Shown in pieces: positions 52,852 to 62,195 of a stretch of DNA of 64,000 nt (positions are counted from its first letter, which is position 1; the number at the start of each line of letters is the position of its first letter). Where the stretch lies: NCBI RefSeq assembly GCF_902497995.1, contig NZ_CABVII010000016.1:55158-119157 (forward strand), given 5' to 3'. The stretch is from Pseudomonas fluorescens (GTDB taxonomy: Bacteria; Pseudomonadota; Gammaproteobacteria; Pseudomonadales; Pseudomonadaceae). Both the position numbers and the translations under genes were made by a program. The notes under the pieces were generated by a model. It searched no databases. It saw nothing but the letters and a program-made list of their open reading frames with translations, and was not told where the DNA came from.

Positions 52852-53128
52852 TCATGACACCTTTGGTTTGTTATATTTATTGGACAAGGTCGATAACGCG
52901 AATCAGCACTTTTCATCCACGTGCGCAGCTAACGCCACGCACCAGCTGCCGGACGGAATACCAAATTAAATCGAATAGAAAACGCACCGCCTGCCTCGAC
53001 TCAAAACATGAGAAAAATCCAGGCAGTGCAGAAGTACAATACGAGTGAATGAATGCGCAGAGGCACTACTGCAGGGCATCGTTTCCTGTAAAACTGGAAG
53101 ACATTAGTCCCACCATTCTCAAGCGGCT

Positions 53129-54793
53129 CTAACCCCGATGACGTCCTCGGAAGAAGTCTATAAGACCCTGTGTCGAGGAATCATCTGCCGGTTCCGCGTC
53201 ATAGCGAGTCAGAAGGTTGTAGACGCTGTTGCCCAGCTCCTTGCCCAACTCCACGCCCCATTGATCAAACGAATTGACTCCCCAAATGACGCCCTGGACA
53301 AAGACCTTGTGTTCATAAAGCGCGATCAGTGCACCGAGGCTATGTGGATTGATGATTTCAAGAGCGACTGTATTGCTTGGCCGGTTACCGGGGATCACCT
53401 TATGCGGCGCCAGTCGTTCAATCTCACTGGATGAAAGGCCTTTGGCTTTTAGCTCTGCCTCAGCTTCACTACGGGTTTTGCCTCGCATCAACGCCTGGCT
53501 TTGAGACAAGCAATTGGCGTACAGCCATTCCTGATGATCAGCCACTGGATTGTGGCTGACCACAGGCACAATGAAGTCAGCTGGAATCAGAGGTGTCCCC
53601 TGATGCAGCAACTGGTGGTAAGCGTGCTGTCCGTTACATCCCACACCGCCCCAGATGACTGGGCCAGTGGTGTAGGAAACGGACGTGCCGTCACGACGAA
53701 CACTTTTACCGTTGGACTCCATGTCCATCTGCTGCAGATGCTTGACGAAGTTGCGCAGGTTATGGTCATAGGGCAAGAACGCATAGCTTTGCGCCCCCCA
53801 AAAGTTGTGATACCAAACGCCGAGTACCGCTAAAAGCACGGGAAGGTTCTGTTCCAACGGAGTACTCAGGAAATGTTGATCCATCGCGTACGCGCCGGAT
53901 AGCAGTTCCTTGAAGTTAGCGATGCCAATGGCCAGCGCAATCGGCAGGCCGATGGCCGACCATAGTGAGTAACGGCCCCCGACCCAGTCCCACATAGGGA
54001 AAATGTTTGCTTCACGGATGCCGAAATCCAGCGCAGCCTGGCGGTTACTTGTCACCGCGATGAAGTGGCGATACAGCTTCTCTTCCGTCCCGCCCTTAGC
54101 CAAGTACCAGCTTCGAGCAGCTTGCGCGTTCTTCAAGGTTTCAAGAGTACCGAAGGTTTTACTGGAGATGATGAACAGTGTTGTTTCTACGTTCAGATCG
54201 GCGGTAACCTCTCGGAATTCATTGCCGTCGATGTTAGCCAGGTAATGACACCGCACCCCATGCCGAGCGAAAGGCGCGAGGGCTTCAGAGACAAGCTCCG
54301 GGCCCAGGAATGAGCCACCAATACCAATGTTCACGACATCAGTGATGACCTTGTCGTTGTAACCACGCCAAAGGTGGCTATGGATACGACTCACAACGTC
54401 AGTCATCTGCGCCAGAGCACCATGCACATCGCGCATCAAGTTGCGGCCATCGACCATCAACGGCTCCCCCACTGGTCGCCGCAGCGCGGTATGCAGCACA
54501 GGACGCCCCTCGGAACAGTTGATTTTTTCTCCACTGAACATGGCATGCGCGGCCTGTTCCACGCCAGCCTCGCGAGCGAGGTTTACCAGCAATGAACGCG
54601 TCTCGTGAGTGATCAGGTTTTTGGAGTAGTCCAGAAACAGCCCGCAACCCGCCAGGGAAAAGTCTTGAAAGCGTTGACTGTCATCTCGAAAGGCATCGCG
54701 CATACTAAAATTTTGCATGCTCTCCCGGTGGTCGAGCAGCTTGCGCCATGCCGGCAATGCAGTCACATCATTCGTTTTGTTGTAGTTATTCAT
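53129..54793 (-). CDS. pgi: Glucose-6-phosphate isomerase
   Basis: 554 residues, ATG 54793 behind GAGGGGC. Full-length PGI with GIGGSFLGPELVSEAL, signature MWDWVGGRYSLWSAIGLPIALAIG, IISSKTFGTLETLKNA, and SNTVALEIINPHSLGALIALYEHKVFVQGVIWGVNSFDQWGVELGK. It interconverts fructose-6-phosphate and glucose-6-phosphate. Pseudomonads normally carry a housekeeping pgi elsewhere; this copy sits in a sugar-uptake locus with lower GC, suggesting an acquired, dedicated isomerase that feeds fructose-6-phosphate into the Entner-Doudoroff route. Confidence 0.95.
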   Translation of the reverse strand: MNNYNKTNDVTALPAWRKLLDHRESMQNFSMRDAFRDDSQRFQDFSLAGCGLFLDYSKNLITHETRSLLVNLAREAGVEQAAHAMFSGEKINCSEGRPVLHTALRRPVGEPLMVDGRNLMRDVHGALAQMTDVVSRIHSHLWRGYNDKVITDVVNIGIGGSFLGPELVSEALAPFARHGVRCHYLANIDGNEFREVTADLNVETTLFIISSKTFGTLETLKNAQAARSWYLAKGGTEEKLYRHFIAVTSNRQAALDFGIREANIFPMWDWVGGRYSLWSAIGLPIALAIGIANFKELLSGAYAMDQHFLSTPLEQNLPVLLAVLGVWYHNFWGAQSYAFLPYDHNLRNFVKHLQQMDMESNGKSVRRDGTSVSYTTGPVIWGGVGCNGQHAYHQLLHQGTPLIPADFIVPVVSHNPVADHQEWLYANCLSQSQALMRGKTRSEAEAELKAKGLSSSEIERLAPHKVIPGNRPSNTVALEIINPHSLGALIALYEHKVFVQGVIWGVNSFDQWGVELGKELGNSVYNLLTRYDAEPADDSSTQGLIDFFRGRHRG

Positions 54794-55013
54794 GCTCAGC
54801 CCCTCTGTGCCAATACGGCTTGCGCCGTCTGAACCAACGATTCAAATTTGGACGTTTTGTCATTCTGCAAGCGCACAAGTGCCCCGCAGCAATACGCTCT
54901 ACAGTTTTTAGTTACGTTTAGTTTAAAAATTATCCAGGCGGCGAGACGTGGAAATAAGCCAAATAACTCACGTCTGCAACCGCTAGATCATCAGGATAAG
55001 TCCCTGAGTACAA

Positions 55014-56018
55014 TCATTTGGGAAAGCCGCAAGAATCTCGCTGGATTAGAGAGGGTTTCAATCGAAGCGTCTGACGCCGCCCATCTGGTTGCTTGATTCG
55101 CTTCAATAAAAGTTTCACCGCCTGGGTTCCGAGCTCCTCGAGAGGTTGCGCGATAACGGTCAGTCGGGGGCTGAAAGCTTCCGCCCAGTCGAAGTCGTCA
55201 AAGCCGACCAGCGCGATGTCCTTTGGCACCTCAAGCCCTGATTCACGAAGGGCCTGCAGTGCACCAATGGTCATCAAGTTGTTCGCCGTCATTATTGCGG
55301 TAGGCGGGTGCTCCAGCGCCAGTAAACGGCGAGTCGCGTCCATGGCCGGCGCAATCGCCGATTCACCACAGCAAACCAATTGATCTTCGTACGCAATTCC
55401 CGCGTCAGCCAAGGCCGCACGGTAGCCGTCAATTCGCTCAAGAGAAGAAGACTGAGTCAATCGTCCGGAGACCATCCCGATACGCCGATGTCCAAGTTCA
55501 ATCAAGTGTGCAATCAACGCTTGAGAGGATTGCTTATTCTCTACCCCCACCTGATCGAAAGACGTCGACAGCAGCCGATCGATGAGAACCGTGGGTATTT
55601 TGTTGGCCTTCAAGTAATTAAAGGCTCTATTTTCTGGATCATACTCCGAGGCTAGTATGATGCCGTCAACACGTCTTTCATGCAGTGCCTTGATCGCTTT
55701 AAGCTCCAGTTCCGGATCTTTTTGCGTATTGACCAGTATCATCATCAAACCGCTTTTCGCGCAGGCCGCTTCGATGGCACGTACTGTTTCACTGAAGTAA
55801 TAGTTTGACAGCGTAGCAATCGCCACCCCTATGGCACCCGAAGAGGAACGAGCCAGGGACCGAGCGAGCGAGTTTCGAATATAGCCGACGGACTCTACAG
55901 CCTGATTCACGTTGCGGACGGTGTCAGGATGTACTTTGCGAGTACCGTTGAGTACATGGGAAACCGTAGACATCGATACGTTTGCGGCTCGCGCGACGTC
56001 ACTCATCTTTGCGCCCAC
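55014..56018 (-). CDS. LacI-family transcriptional regulator of the sugar locus
   Basis: 334 residues from GTG 56018 (GGAG eight bases upstream), which gives MGAKMSDVARAANVSMSTVSHVLNGTRKV, the normal LacI start; an upstream GTG at 56039 lacks a site. Hinge-helix region RNSLARSLARSSSGAIGVAI is followed by a periplasmic-binding-protein-like effector domain (DGIILASEYDPE, GHRRIGMVSGRLTQSSSLERIDGYRAAL). Divergent from the ABC operon, with two palindromic operators between them. Probably a repressor released by the sugar or its phosphate. Confidence 0.93.
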   Translation of the reverse strand: MGAKMSDVARAANVSMSTVSHVLNGTRKVHPDTVRNVNQAVESVGYIRNSLARSLARSSSGAIGVAIATLSNYYFSETVRAIEAACAKSGLMMILVNTQKDPELELKAIKALHERRVDGIILASEYDPENRAFNYLKANKIPTVLIDRLLSTSFDQVGVENKQSSQALIAHLIELGHRRIGMVSGRLTQSSSLERIDGYRAALADAGIAYEDQLVCCGESAIAPAMDATRRLLALEHPPTAIMTANNLMTIGALQALRESGLEVPKDIALVGFDDFDWAEAFSPRLTVIAQPLEELGTQAVKLLLKRIKQPDGRRQTLRLKPSLIQRDSCGFPK

Positions 56019-56314
56019 TGTGCACCACTCCTTTCTCACGTGATTTCATGGATAGCACTGAGCTCATGCCCAGCGGTAAGCCATTGTAAAGCTCACGGCG
56101 AGAAAATGTGTCGCAAGCTCCAGGAATTGATGCCGGGACGGGCCCGCCATTTCGAGAGCGACCCAGCGAGGTACGCCGCGCACCCAGAGTGGGTGAGGCG
56201 CGATGGTGGAATCCGCTATGCAGCATAGCCGGGCACTCCTTTTTATTATTTTGGCGATCACATCGCGAACCGTTAACGGGACGCAGGGACGCTGTTGAAA
56301 AAAGCATAGCCGAG

Positions 56315-56342
56315 ACGAAAGCGCTTGCGCAAGCGCTTTCGT
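56315..56342. promoter_or_regulatory. LacI-type operator O1
   Basis: A perfect 28-bp palindrome centred between 56328 and 56329, with core GCGCTTGCGCAAGCGC and flanks ACGAAA/TTTCGT. It lies in the 459-bp gene-free gap (56019-56477) between the LacI gene and the ABC operon and shares its 22-base centre with O2, 56 bp to the right. Confidence 0.9.
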
Positions 56343-56367
56343 AATCAGGTTCGTCTTCCTTCACGAG

Positions 56368-56401
56368 CAAAGGAAAGCGCTTGCGCAAGCGCTTTCCTTT
56401 G
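56368..56401. promoter_or_regulatory. LacI-type operator O2
   Basis: A perfect 34-bp palindrome centred between 56384 and 56385: core GCGCTTGCGCAAGCGC with flanks CAAAGGAAA/TTTCCTTTG. It ends 76 bp before the ABC ATPase start, close to where the promoter should lie. The 56-bp centre-to-centre spacing from O1 is about five helical turns, compatible with looping by a tetramer or cooperative binding. The rest of the gap (56019-56314) shows no further feature. Confidence 0.9.
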
Positions 56402-56477
56402 GACTATGTTGCTCGGACAAGAACACCGATGAGAGGTTTCACTGCTTCTCAAATCGGTAGATAAGGAGTTAACCGCT

Positions 56478-58037
56478 ATGCTGAGCACTGGATCTGAAAG
56501 TCCACCTCTTGCCCTATTGGAAATGCGTTCCATCTCGAAGGCATTCAATGGGGTCCGCGTCCTGCACGACATCGACCTCAGTATTTTCCCCGGACAAATC
56601 CACGCGCTAATGGGTGAAAACGGCGCCGGAAAATCCACTCTGATGAAAATACTGTCGGGGGCCTATATCGCCGACGGTGGCACTATCCGAATCGATGGAT
56701 GTGATATTCGAAACTATGGCCTGAACGATGCAAAGCGTCATGGCGTCTCAGTCATCTATCAAGAGCTCAGCTTGTGCGCAAATATGAGCGTGGTCGAAAA
56801 CATCTACCTGGGTAGAGAAATTCGCCGATGTGGGGTTATAAACCACAAGGCAATGACCGAAGGCGCGCAGGTTGTACTAAAACGGCTTGGCGTCACATTT
56901 GATCCGCACGCGCTGGTCGGTACATTGTCGATTGCGGACCAACAACTTGTTGAAATCGCCCGTGCAATTCATGCCGACACGCGAATCCTGGTGATGGACG
57001 AGCCTACGACGCCGCTATCTTCAAAAGAGACTGAAAGTCTATTTACGTTGATTCGCCAGTTACGTGACGAGGGTGTCGCGATCATCTACATCAGCCATCG
57101 AATGGCTGAGATATACGCATTGTCCGATTTTGTTTCGGTGCTCCGGGACGGTCATTACGTTGGTTCGCTGGATCGTGTCACGCTATCGGCTGAAACCCTG
57201 GTGCGAATGATGGTGGGCCGCGATGTTTCCGGTTTCTATGCCCATGAGCGTGCTTCGTGCTCTTATGAGAAACCGATACTGCGTGTTCGCAATCTTACAG
57301 ACGGTTTCAAAATTAAAGATTGCAGTTTCGATCTGTATGCCGGCGAAATTCTTGGGATTGCGGGACTGGTGGGCTCCGGGAGAACAGAACTTGCCCGGTT
57401 AATCGCAGGTGTCGATGCGTATTCGGGTGGACACATTGAAATGGACGGCGAAGTTGTCGCGATCCGCTCTCCTCGCGATGCAGGTAATGCAGGTATCGCC
57501 TACCTGACAGAAGACCGCAAAGCCTTGGGCCTCTTTCTCGATATGAGTGTCCACGACAATATCAATGTATGTGTTTTGGGAAGTGATGCTTTAGTCGCGG
57601 GGTTTGTGGACCGAACGGCCGGAGCTGGACGCGCCGAACAAGCCATTCAAGCACTTAATATCAAAGCGTCCTCAGGCATCAATGTCGGAGCGCTGTCTGG
57701 TGGCAACCAACAAAAGGTTTTGCTGGCTCGTCTGCTTGAGATGAAGCCCAGAGTGCTGTTCCTCGACGAGCCTACCTCGGGTGTCGATATTGGAGCCAAA
57801 ACGGAAATATATAAAATAATCAATGCATTGGCCGCATCTGGCGTTTGTGTAGTGATGATTTCAAGTGAACTACCAGAGATCGTTGGAATTGCTGACCGTG
57901 TATTGGTCATGTGTGAAGGAAAACTTGTCACCGAACTCGGTGGCCGCAGCGGTCTTGATATCACACCTGAAACCATTATCGCGTTTGCCACAGGCAGCGA
58001 CAGCTTGACTCTAGCCAACGGAGACTTAGTCCAATGA
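56478..58037 (+). CDS. Sugar ABC transporter ATP-binding protein (RbsA/FrcA type)
   Basis: 519 residues with two fused ATPase halves, start ATG 56478 behind AAGGAG. Half 1: Walker A MGENGAGKST, Walker B ILVMDEPTTPLSSKETE, switch IIYISHRMAEIYAL. Half 2: GLVGSGRTELARLIAG, signature LSGGNQQKVLLARLLEMKPRVLFLDEPTSGVDIGAK. In half 1 the signature region LSIADQQLVEIARA is degenerate, as usual in this family. It powers import with the permease whose start overlaps its stop (ATGA). Confidence 0.93.
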   Translation: MLSTGSESPPLALLEMRSISKAFNGVRVLHDIDLSIFPGQIHALMGENGAGKSTLMKILSGAYIADGGTIRIDGCDIRNYGLNDAKRHGVSVIYQELSLCANMSVVENIYLGREIRRCGVINHKAMTEGAQVVLKRLGVTFDPHALVGTLSIADQQLVEIARAIHADTRILVMDEPTTPLSSKETESLFTLIRQLRDEGVAIIYISHRMAEIYALSDFVSVLRDGHYVGSLDRVTLSAETLVRMMVGRDVSGFYAHERASCSYEKPILRVRNLTDGFKIKDCSFDLYAGEILGIAGLVGSGRTELARLIAGVDAYSGGHIEMDGEVVAIRSPRDAGNAGIAYLTEDRKALGLFLDMSVHDNINVCVLGSDALVAGFVDRTAGAGRAEQAIQALNIKASSGINVGALSGGNQQKVLLARLLEMKPRVLFLDEPTSGVDIGAKTEIYKIINALAASGVCVVMISSELPEIVGIADRVLVMCEGKLVTELGGRSGLDITPETIIAFATGSDSLTLANGDLVQ

Positions 58038-59056
58038 CTTCCCCACTGCAACGCAAAGTAGTAAGTGACTTCACCACACCCGATGTACGAAACCTCGCCG
58101 GAGCTAACGCACAGGATAAAATCCGCCAACTGATGAGGGTGGCGGGCATGCTGCCCGTATTGTTGCTGCTTTGTGTGGGCTTCAGCCTGATGAGCGATAG
58201 CTTTTTCTCGGCGCAAAATTTCTCAATCATCAGTCAACAAGCCTCTATCAACGTGGTATTGGCATCAGGTCTGACTTTCGTGATTTTGACAGGGGGAATC
58301 GACCTTTCGGTGGGTTCGATTCTGGCTGTGTCCGCAGTCGTGGCGCTATTGGTATCACAAGTTCCCGGGTTGGCTTCCCTGGCCATCCCTGCGGGGCTTG
58401 GAATCGGACTGCTGCTAGGGCTCGTCAATGGCGTATTGGTCGCTTTCGGGAAGTTACCTGCATTTATAGTCACGCTTGGCGGATTGACTGCGATGCGTGG
58501 AATCGCACGCCTCATCGGCGAAGACAAAACGGTGTTCAATCCCGACCTATCGTTTGCCTACATTGGCAACGATACGTTGTTCGGGGTGCCATGGCTGGTG
58601 GTCATCGCGTTGGTAGTGGTTGCTGTTTCGTGGTTTATTCTTCGACGGACGGTTTTGGGCGTACAAATTTACGCAGTGGGTGGCAATCCTGAGGCCGCAC
58701 GGTTGTCGGGCATCAAGGTCTGGAAAGTCCTGCTATTCGTTTATGCCACATCGGGTTTGTTGGCGGGTGTGGGGGCCATCATGACTTCCGCTCGACTGAT
58801 GGCTGCCAACGGACTGCAAATGGGGCAGTCCTACGAGCTCGACGCTATCGCCGCCGTGATCCTGGGAGGCACACGCTTTACCGGAGGCGTCGGTACCATC
58901 GTCGGTACGCTGATTGGCGCCCTGATCATCGCCACACTTTCCAACGGCCTGATATTGCTGGGAGTCTCGGATATCTGGCAATACATCATCAAAGGTGTCG
59001 TCATCATCGGGGCAGTCGCACTCGATCGCTTTCGGCAGACAGGCGCACGAACCTGA
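58034..59056 (+). CDS. Sugar ABC transporter permease (RbsC/FrcC type)
   Basis: 340 residues, about ten hydrophobic segments. Typical RbsC features: GLTFVILTGGIDLSVGSILAVSAVVALLV, NGVLVAFGKLPAFIVTLGGLTAMRGIARL, and the C-terminal LDAIAAVILGGTRFTGGVGTIVGTLIGALIIATLSNGLILLGVSDIWQYIIKG. It forms the homodimeric membrane channel. ATGA overlap with the ATPase gene. Confidence 0.93.
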   Translation: MTSPLQRKVVSDFTTPDVRNLAGANAQDKIRQLMRVAGMLPVLLLLCVGFSLMSDSFFSAQNFSIISQQASINVVLASGLTFVILTGGIDLSVGSILAVSAVVALLVSQVPGLASLAIPAGLGIGLLLGLVNGVLVAFGKLPAFIVTLGGLTAMRGIARLIGEDKTVFNPDLSFAYIGNDTLFGVPWLVVIALVVVAVSWFILRRTVLGVQIYAVGGNPEAARLSGIKVWKVLLFVYATSGLLAGVGAIMTSARLMAANGLQMGQSYELDAIAAVILGGTRFTGGVGTIVGTLIGALIIATLSNGLILLGVSDIWQYIIKGVVIIGAVALDRFRQTGART

Positions 59057-59102
59057 ATCATACAAACTTCCCTCGACACTCCAACAATAAGAGACTGTCC
59101 TC

Positions 59103-60029
59103 ATGAAAAAAATAATATTGACCGCTGCTTGTGCACTACTGGCATTTAACACCGCTCAAGCGCGAGAGTTGAAATCCGTCGGAATTACTGTTGGCTCGCT
59201 GGGAAATCCTTATTTCGTAGCGATGGTAAATGGCGCCAAAGCGCAGTCACTGCATATCAATCCAGCCGCAAAATTTACCTCAGTCTCGGCCGATTACGAT
59301 TTAAACAAGCAGTTCACTCAGATCGATAACTTCATTTCGTCGGGCGTAGACTTGATTCTTGTCAATGCCGTCGACCCTGTAGCAATCGCGCCTGCGATTG
59401 CGAAAGCGAGAAAGGCAGGCATAGTGGTTGTGGGTGTAGATGTTCAGGTGCAAGGCGCCAACGCCACGGTACAGACAGATAACGTCGAAGCCGGCAGGAT
59501 TGTATGTCAGTACATTTCTGAACAACTGGGTGGCAAGGGTAACGTTATTATCCAGAATGGAACGCAAACTTCGGCAGTGCTGGACCGAGTCAATGGTTGC
59601 AAGAGCGTTTTCGCACAGGCACCCGATATCAAGGTACTGTCCGATAATCAGGATGCCAAAGGTTCGCGCGAAGGTGGCTACGCCGTGATGCAGGGCGACC
59701 TGACCCGCTTTGCAAAAGTCGACGCGGTGTTCGCTATCAACGATCCCCAAGCCATAGGTGCAGACCTGGCAGCAAAGCAACTCAAGCGTAAAGGCATCAT
59801 TATCGGATCGGTGGATGGAGCTCCCGATATAGAGACAGCACTCAAAAGCGATACGCAGATCCAGGCCTCTGCCTCGCAGTCCCCTTGGGGCCAGGCACAA
59901 CAGGCCGTAACCATGGGTTACGACCTGCTGAATGGCAAATCCCTGGAAAGCACAACGGTACTGCTTCAACCCGCACTTGTAACCCGAACCAATGTCATGG
60001 AATACAAAGGCTGGCAGGCTGACCACTGA
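59103..60029 (+). CDS. Sugar ABC transporter periplasmic binding protein (RbsB/FrcB type)
   Basis: 308 residues. Signal peptide MKKIILTAACALLAFNTAQA-RE. Mature part VGITVGSLGNPYFVAMVNGAKAQSLHINPAAKFTSVSADYDLNKQFTQIDNFISSGVDLILVNAVDP is the type I sugar-binding fold. QTDNVEAGRIVCQYISEQL and QNGTQTSAVLDRVNGCKSVFAQ line the binding cleft. It captures the sugar and delivers it to the permease. With the kinases that follow, a ketose such as fructose is the most likely ligand. Confidence 0.92.
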   Translation: MKKIILTAACALLAFNTAQARELKSVGITVGSLGNPYFVAMVNGAKAQSLHINPAAKFTSVSADYDLNKQFTQIDNFISSGVDLILVNAVDPVAIAPAIAKARKAGIVVVGVDVQVQGANATVQTDNVEAGRIVCQYISEQLGGKGNVIIQNGTQTSAVLDRVNGCKSVFAQAPDIKVLSDNQDAKGSREGGYAVMQGDLTRFAKVDAVFAINDPQAIGADLAAKQLKRKGIIIGSVDGAPDIETALKSDTQIQASASQSPWGQAQQAVTMGYDLLNGKSLESTTVLLQPALVTRTNVMEYKGWQADH

Positions 60030-60133
60030 CCGGTTGAGTCAAGTGGCATAGGTCTCTCCAGCCACATTTATAATGCAGGGAATGGCTGCTGCGAGGTGCT
60101 CGCAGTAGCCGAACGAAAGCCTGAGCGACGCTT

Positions 60134-60811
60134 GTGGACGAGAAATCTGGCATGTTTACCAACGCAAACACAATAGTCAGCATAGAGCTACTCGACTACA
60201 TCAAGGCTCTGTCTGGGAATCGAGTTGTCGTTGCGCTAGCGGGGCCGCCTGGTGCCGGCAAGTCCACCGTCGCCGAGGCCTTGGTAGAGGCCCTTAATAG
60301 TATTACGCCGGGGAGCGCAGCGGTCATTCCCGGGGATGGCTTTCATTACGATGACGCGGTTCTTGGATCCTTGAACCTTTTGGATCGTAAGGGCTCCCCC
60401 GAAACATTCGATGTGGGTGGCTTCAGGAATCTGCTGCTGCGGCTTCGTGCGAACAACGAACCAACGGTTGCCGTTCCAGTATTCGATCGAGCCCTGGAGA
60501 TATCCCGTGCTGCAGGACGACTGGTTTGCTCTGACGTGAAATATCTCATCGTGGAAGGGAACTACCTTCTATTGAACCTCGCCCCATGGTCGTCCTTGAG
60601 AGACTGTTTTGACGCGACCATTATGCTGCAGGTTGACCGCAAAACCCTGGAGGCGCGACTGCTTGATCGATGGCGATCATTCGGTTTCGATGAGTCTGCT
60701 TGCTATGAAAAAGTTCGTCGCAACGACCTTCCGAATGCCGAATTCGTGATGTCGGCCAGCAATATCGCTGACTTCACGCTCACCGATGGAGAACCCTCCT
60801 CCTCTCTTTGA
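60134..60811 (+). CDS. P-loop kinase of the FrcK / pantothenate-kinase-like family
   Basis: 225 residues from GTG 60134 (ATG 60152 is an alternative). P-loop AGPPGAGKST at residues 36-45, then VIPGDGFHYDDAVL and YLIVEGNYLLLNLAPWSSLRDCFDATIMLQVD, RLLDRWRSFGFD. This matches the nucleoside/uridine-kinase-like proteins encoded with fructose ABC transporters (frcK in rhizobia). It may phosphorylate the imported sugar or regulate uptake; the true substrate is uncertain. Confidence 0.85.
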   Translation: MDEKSGMFTNANTIVSIELLDYIKALSGNRVVVALAGPPGAGKSTVAEALVEALNSITPGSAAVIPGDGFHYDDAVLGSLNLLDRKGSPETFDVGGFRNLLLRLRANNEPTVAVPVFDRALEISRAAGRLVCSDVKYLIVEGNYLLLNLAPWSSLRDCFDATIMLQVDRKTLEARLLDRWRSFGFDESACYEKVRRNDLPNAEFVMSASNIADFTLTDGEPSSSL

Positions 60812-60915
60812 GAAAGCATCATGCCGTTAACCGACAGCTTCGCTTGATCGGGTGTGCGCCTTGGCGCAATTGATCCCATTACAACCTGTAGCGAACCTTT
60901 AAAGAGCAAACGACT

Positions 60916-61854
60916 ATGTATCTGGTATGTGGCGAAGCGCTGTTCGACTTCTTCAGTGAAAACGACGCCGGCGCTAAAGTTTCAAAAGTGAACTACAAGG
61001 CCATTGCTGGCGGTTCACCGTTCAACGTCGCCATCGGGCTGCGGCGCCTGGGCATCGATGTGGCGCTGTTTGCCGGGTTGTCCACCGACTACCTGGGCCG
61101 GCGTTTACAGCAAGTACTGCAGGAGGAAGGCGTGCGCCCGGACTACCTGCAGGACTTCGATGCACCGACCACCCTCGCCATGGTCGCCGTCGGTGCCGAT
61201 GGCTCGCCGCATTACAGCTTCCGCGGCGAAGGCTGCGCCGATCGCCAGCTGTTGCCGGGGCATTTGCCTGAGTTGGGCGCTGAGGTGCGCGGGGTGCATA
61301 TCGGCTCGTTCTCGTTGGTGGTGCAGCCGATTGCCGATACGCTGCTGGCTCTGGTCCGCCGGGAAAGCGGCAAACGCCTGATCAGCCTCGACCCCAACGT
61401 GCGGCTCAACCCAGAGCCGAATATCGAACTGTGGCGCGAACGCATCGGCACGCTGGTCGAGCATGCCGACCTGATCAAGGTCAGTGACGAAGACCTGAAC
61501 CTGCTCTACCCCGGGCGCGATCCGCAGAACGTGATCGAGGGCTGGCTGGAGCACCGCTGCCAACTGGTATTCCTCACCCGTGGCGGTCAGGGCGCGACAG
61601 TGTTCAGCCGCCGCCATGGCACCTGGTCGGTGCCGGCCCGTGCCGTGGTGATGGTCGATACCGTGGGCGCCGGCGACACCTTCCAGGCGGCATTGATCGC
61701 CTGGCTGACCGAGCAGCAGCTGGATTCGGTAGCGGGCTTGCAGCGCTTGAGCCGCGAACAGATCGACGCAATGCTCACCTTCGCCATCAGCGCCGCCGCC
61801 CTGACCTGCGGTAAGACCGGGCCGGACTTGCCTTTACGGCATCAGCTGGATTGA
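60916..61854 (+). CDS. PfkB-family fructokinase (MtlZ-like)
   Basis: 312 residues. Start MYLVCGEALFDFFSEN, substrate-binding AIAGGSPFNVAIGLRRLGIDVALFAGLSTDYLGRRL, and ATP/anion-hole signature VDTVGAGDTFQAALIAWL. It closely resembles the fructokinase of Pseudomonas mannitol operons (MtlZ). It would make fructose-6-phosphate, the substrate of the Pgi in this locus. The first ~100 bases have the lower GC of the island, while the rest is GC-rich like the core genome, hinting at a recombination joint inside the gene. Confidence 0.92.
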   Translation: MYLVCGEALFDFFSENDAGAKVSKVNYKAIAGGSPFNVAIGLRRLGIDVALFAGLSTDYLGRRLQQVLQEEGVRPDYLQDFDAPTTLAMVAVGADGSPHYSFRGEGCADRQLLPGHLPELGAEVRGVHIGSFSLVVQPIADTLLALVRRESGKRLISLDPNVRLNPEPNIELWRERIGTLVEHADLIKVSDEDLNLLYPGRDPQNVIEGWLEHRCQLVFLTRGGQGATVFSRRHGTWSVPARAVVMVDTVGAGDTFQAALIAWLTEQQLDSVAGLQRLSREQIDAMLTFAISAAALTCGKTGPDLPLRHQLD

Positions 61855-61994
61855 TATCCAGCCAACCCGTCAATCAAGCGGACGCCCAGCGGCGCCGCTT
61901 ACCTCCAAGGCTATGCTTCAGGAGCGCACCACAGGGAGCTGACTCAATGTTTTAAGCTGATATCATTCAAGGATTTACAAGCTGAGCAAAAAAC

Positions 61995-62156
61995 ATGAAT
62001 CGTCGTAAAAAAATAAAGCAGTTATTAAAGGCTCACGCCAAAAAGGCCAGTGCCAAATTGGCACCGCCAAGCAAGGCTAAATACATCAGTAAGGCTGACC
62101 GATTGAAACTGGCTGCTGAAGCCGGTCACGACTCAATCATTTCCCCTGAAAGCTGA
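61995..62156 (+). CDS. DUF2986 family small basic protein
   Basis: 53 residues from ATG 61995 to TGA 62154-62156. MNRRKKIKQLLKAHAKKASA then KLAPPSKAKYISKADRLKLA is the DUF2986 signature: a very basic N-terminus and the YISKADR motif. The function is unknown; perhaps nucleic-acid- or ribosome-associated because of its charge. Lower GC than its neighbours. Confidence 0.82.
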   Translation: MNRRKKIKQLLKAHAKKASAKLAPPSKAKYISKADRLKLAAEAGHDSIISPES

Positions 62157-62195
62157 TCTATGTAACTGCCGATCAGCGAACGCAGGCCGAAGTCC

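Noticed and set aside
54868..54875. GCAAGCGC upstream of pgi as a LacI operator
   Set aside because: Only one half of the operator core is present; eight bases can occur by chance.
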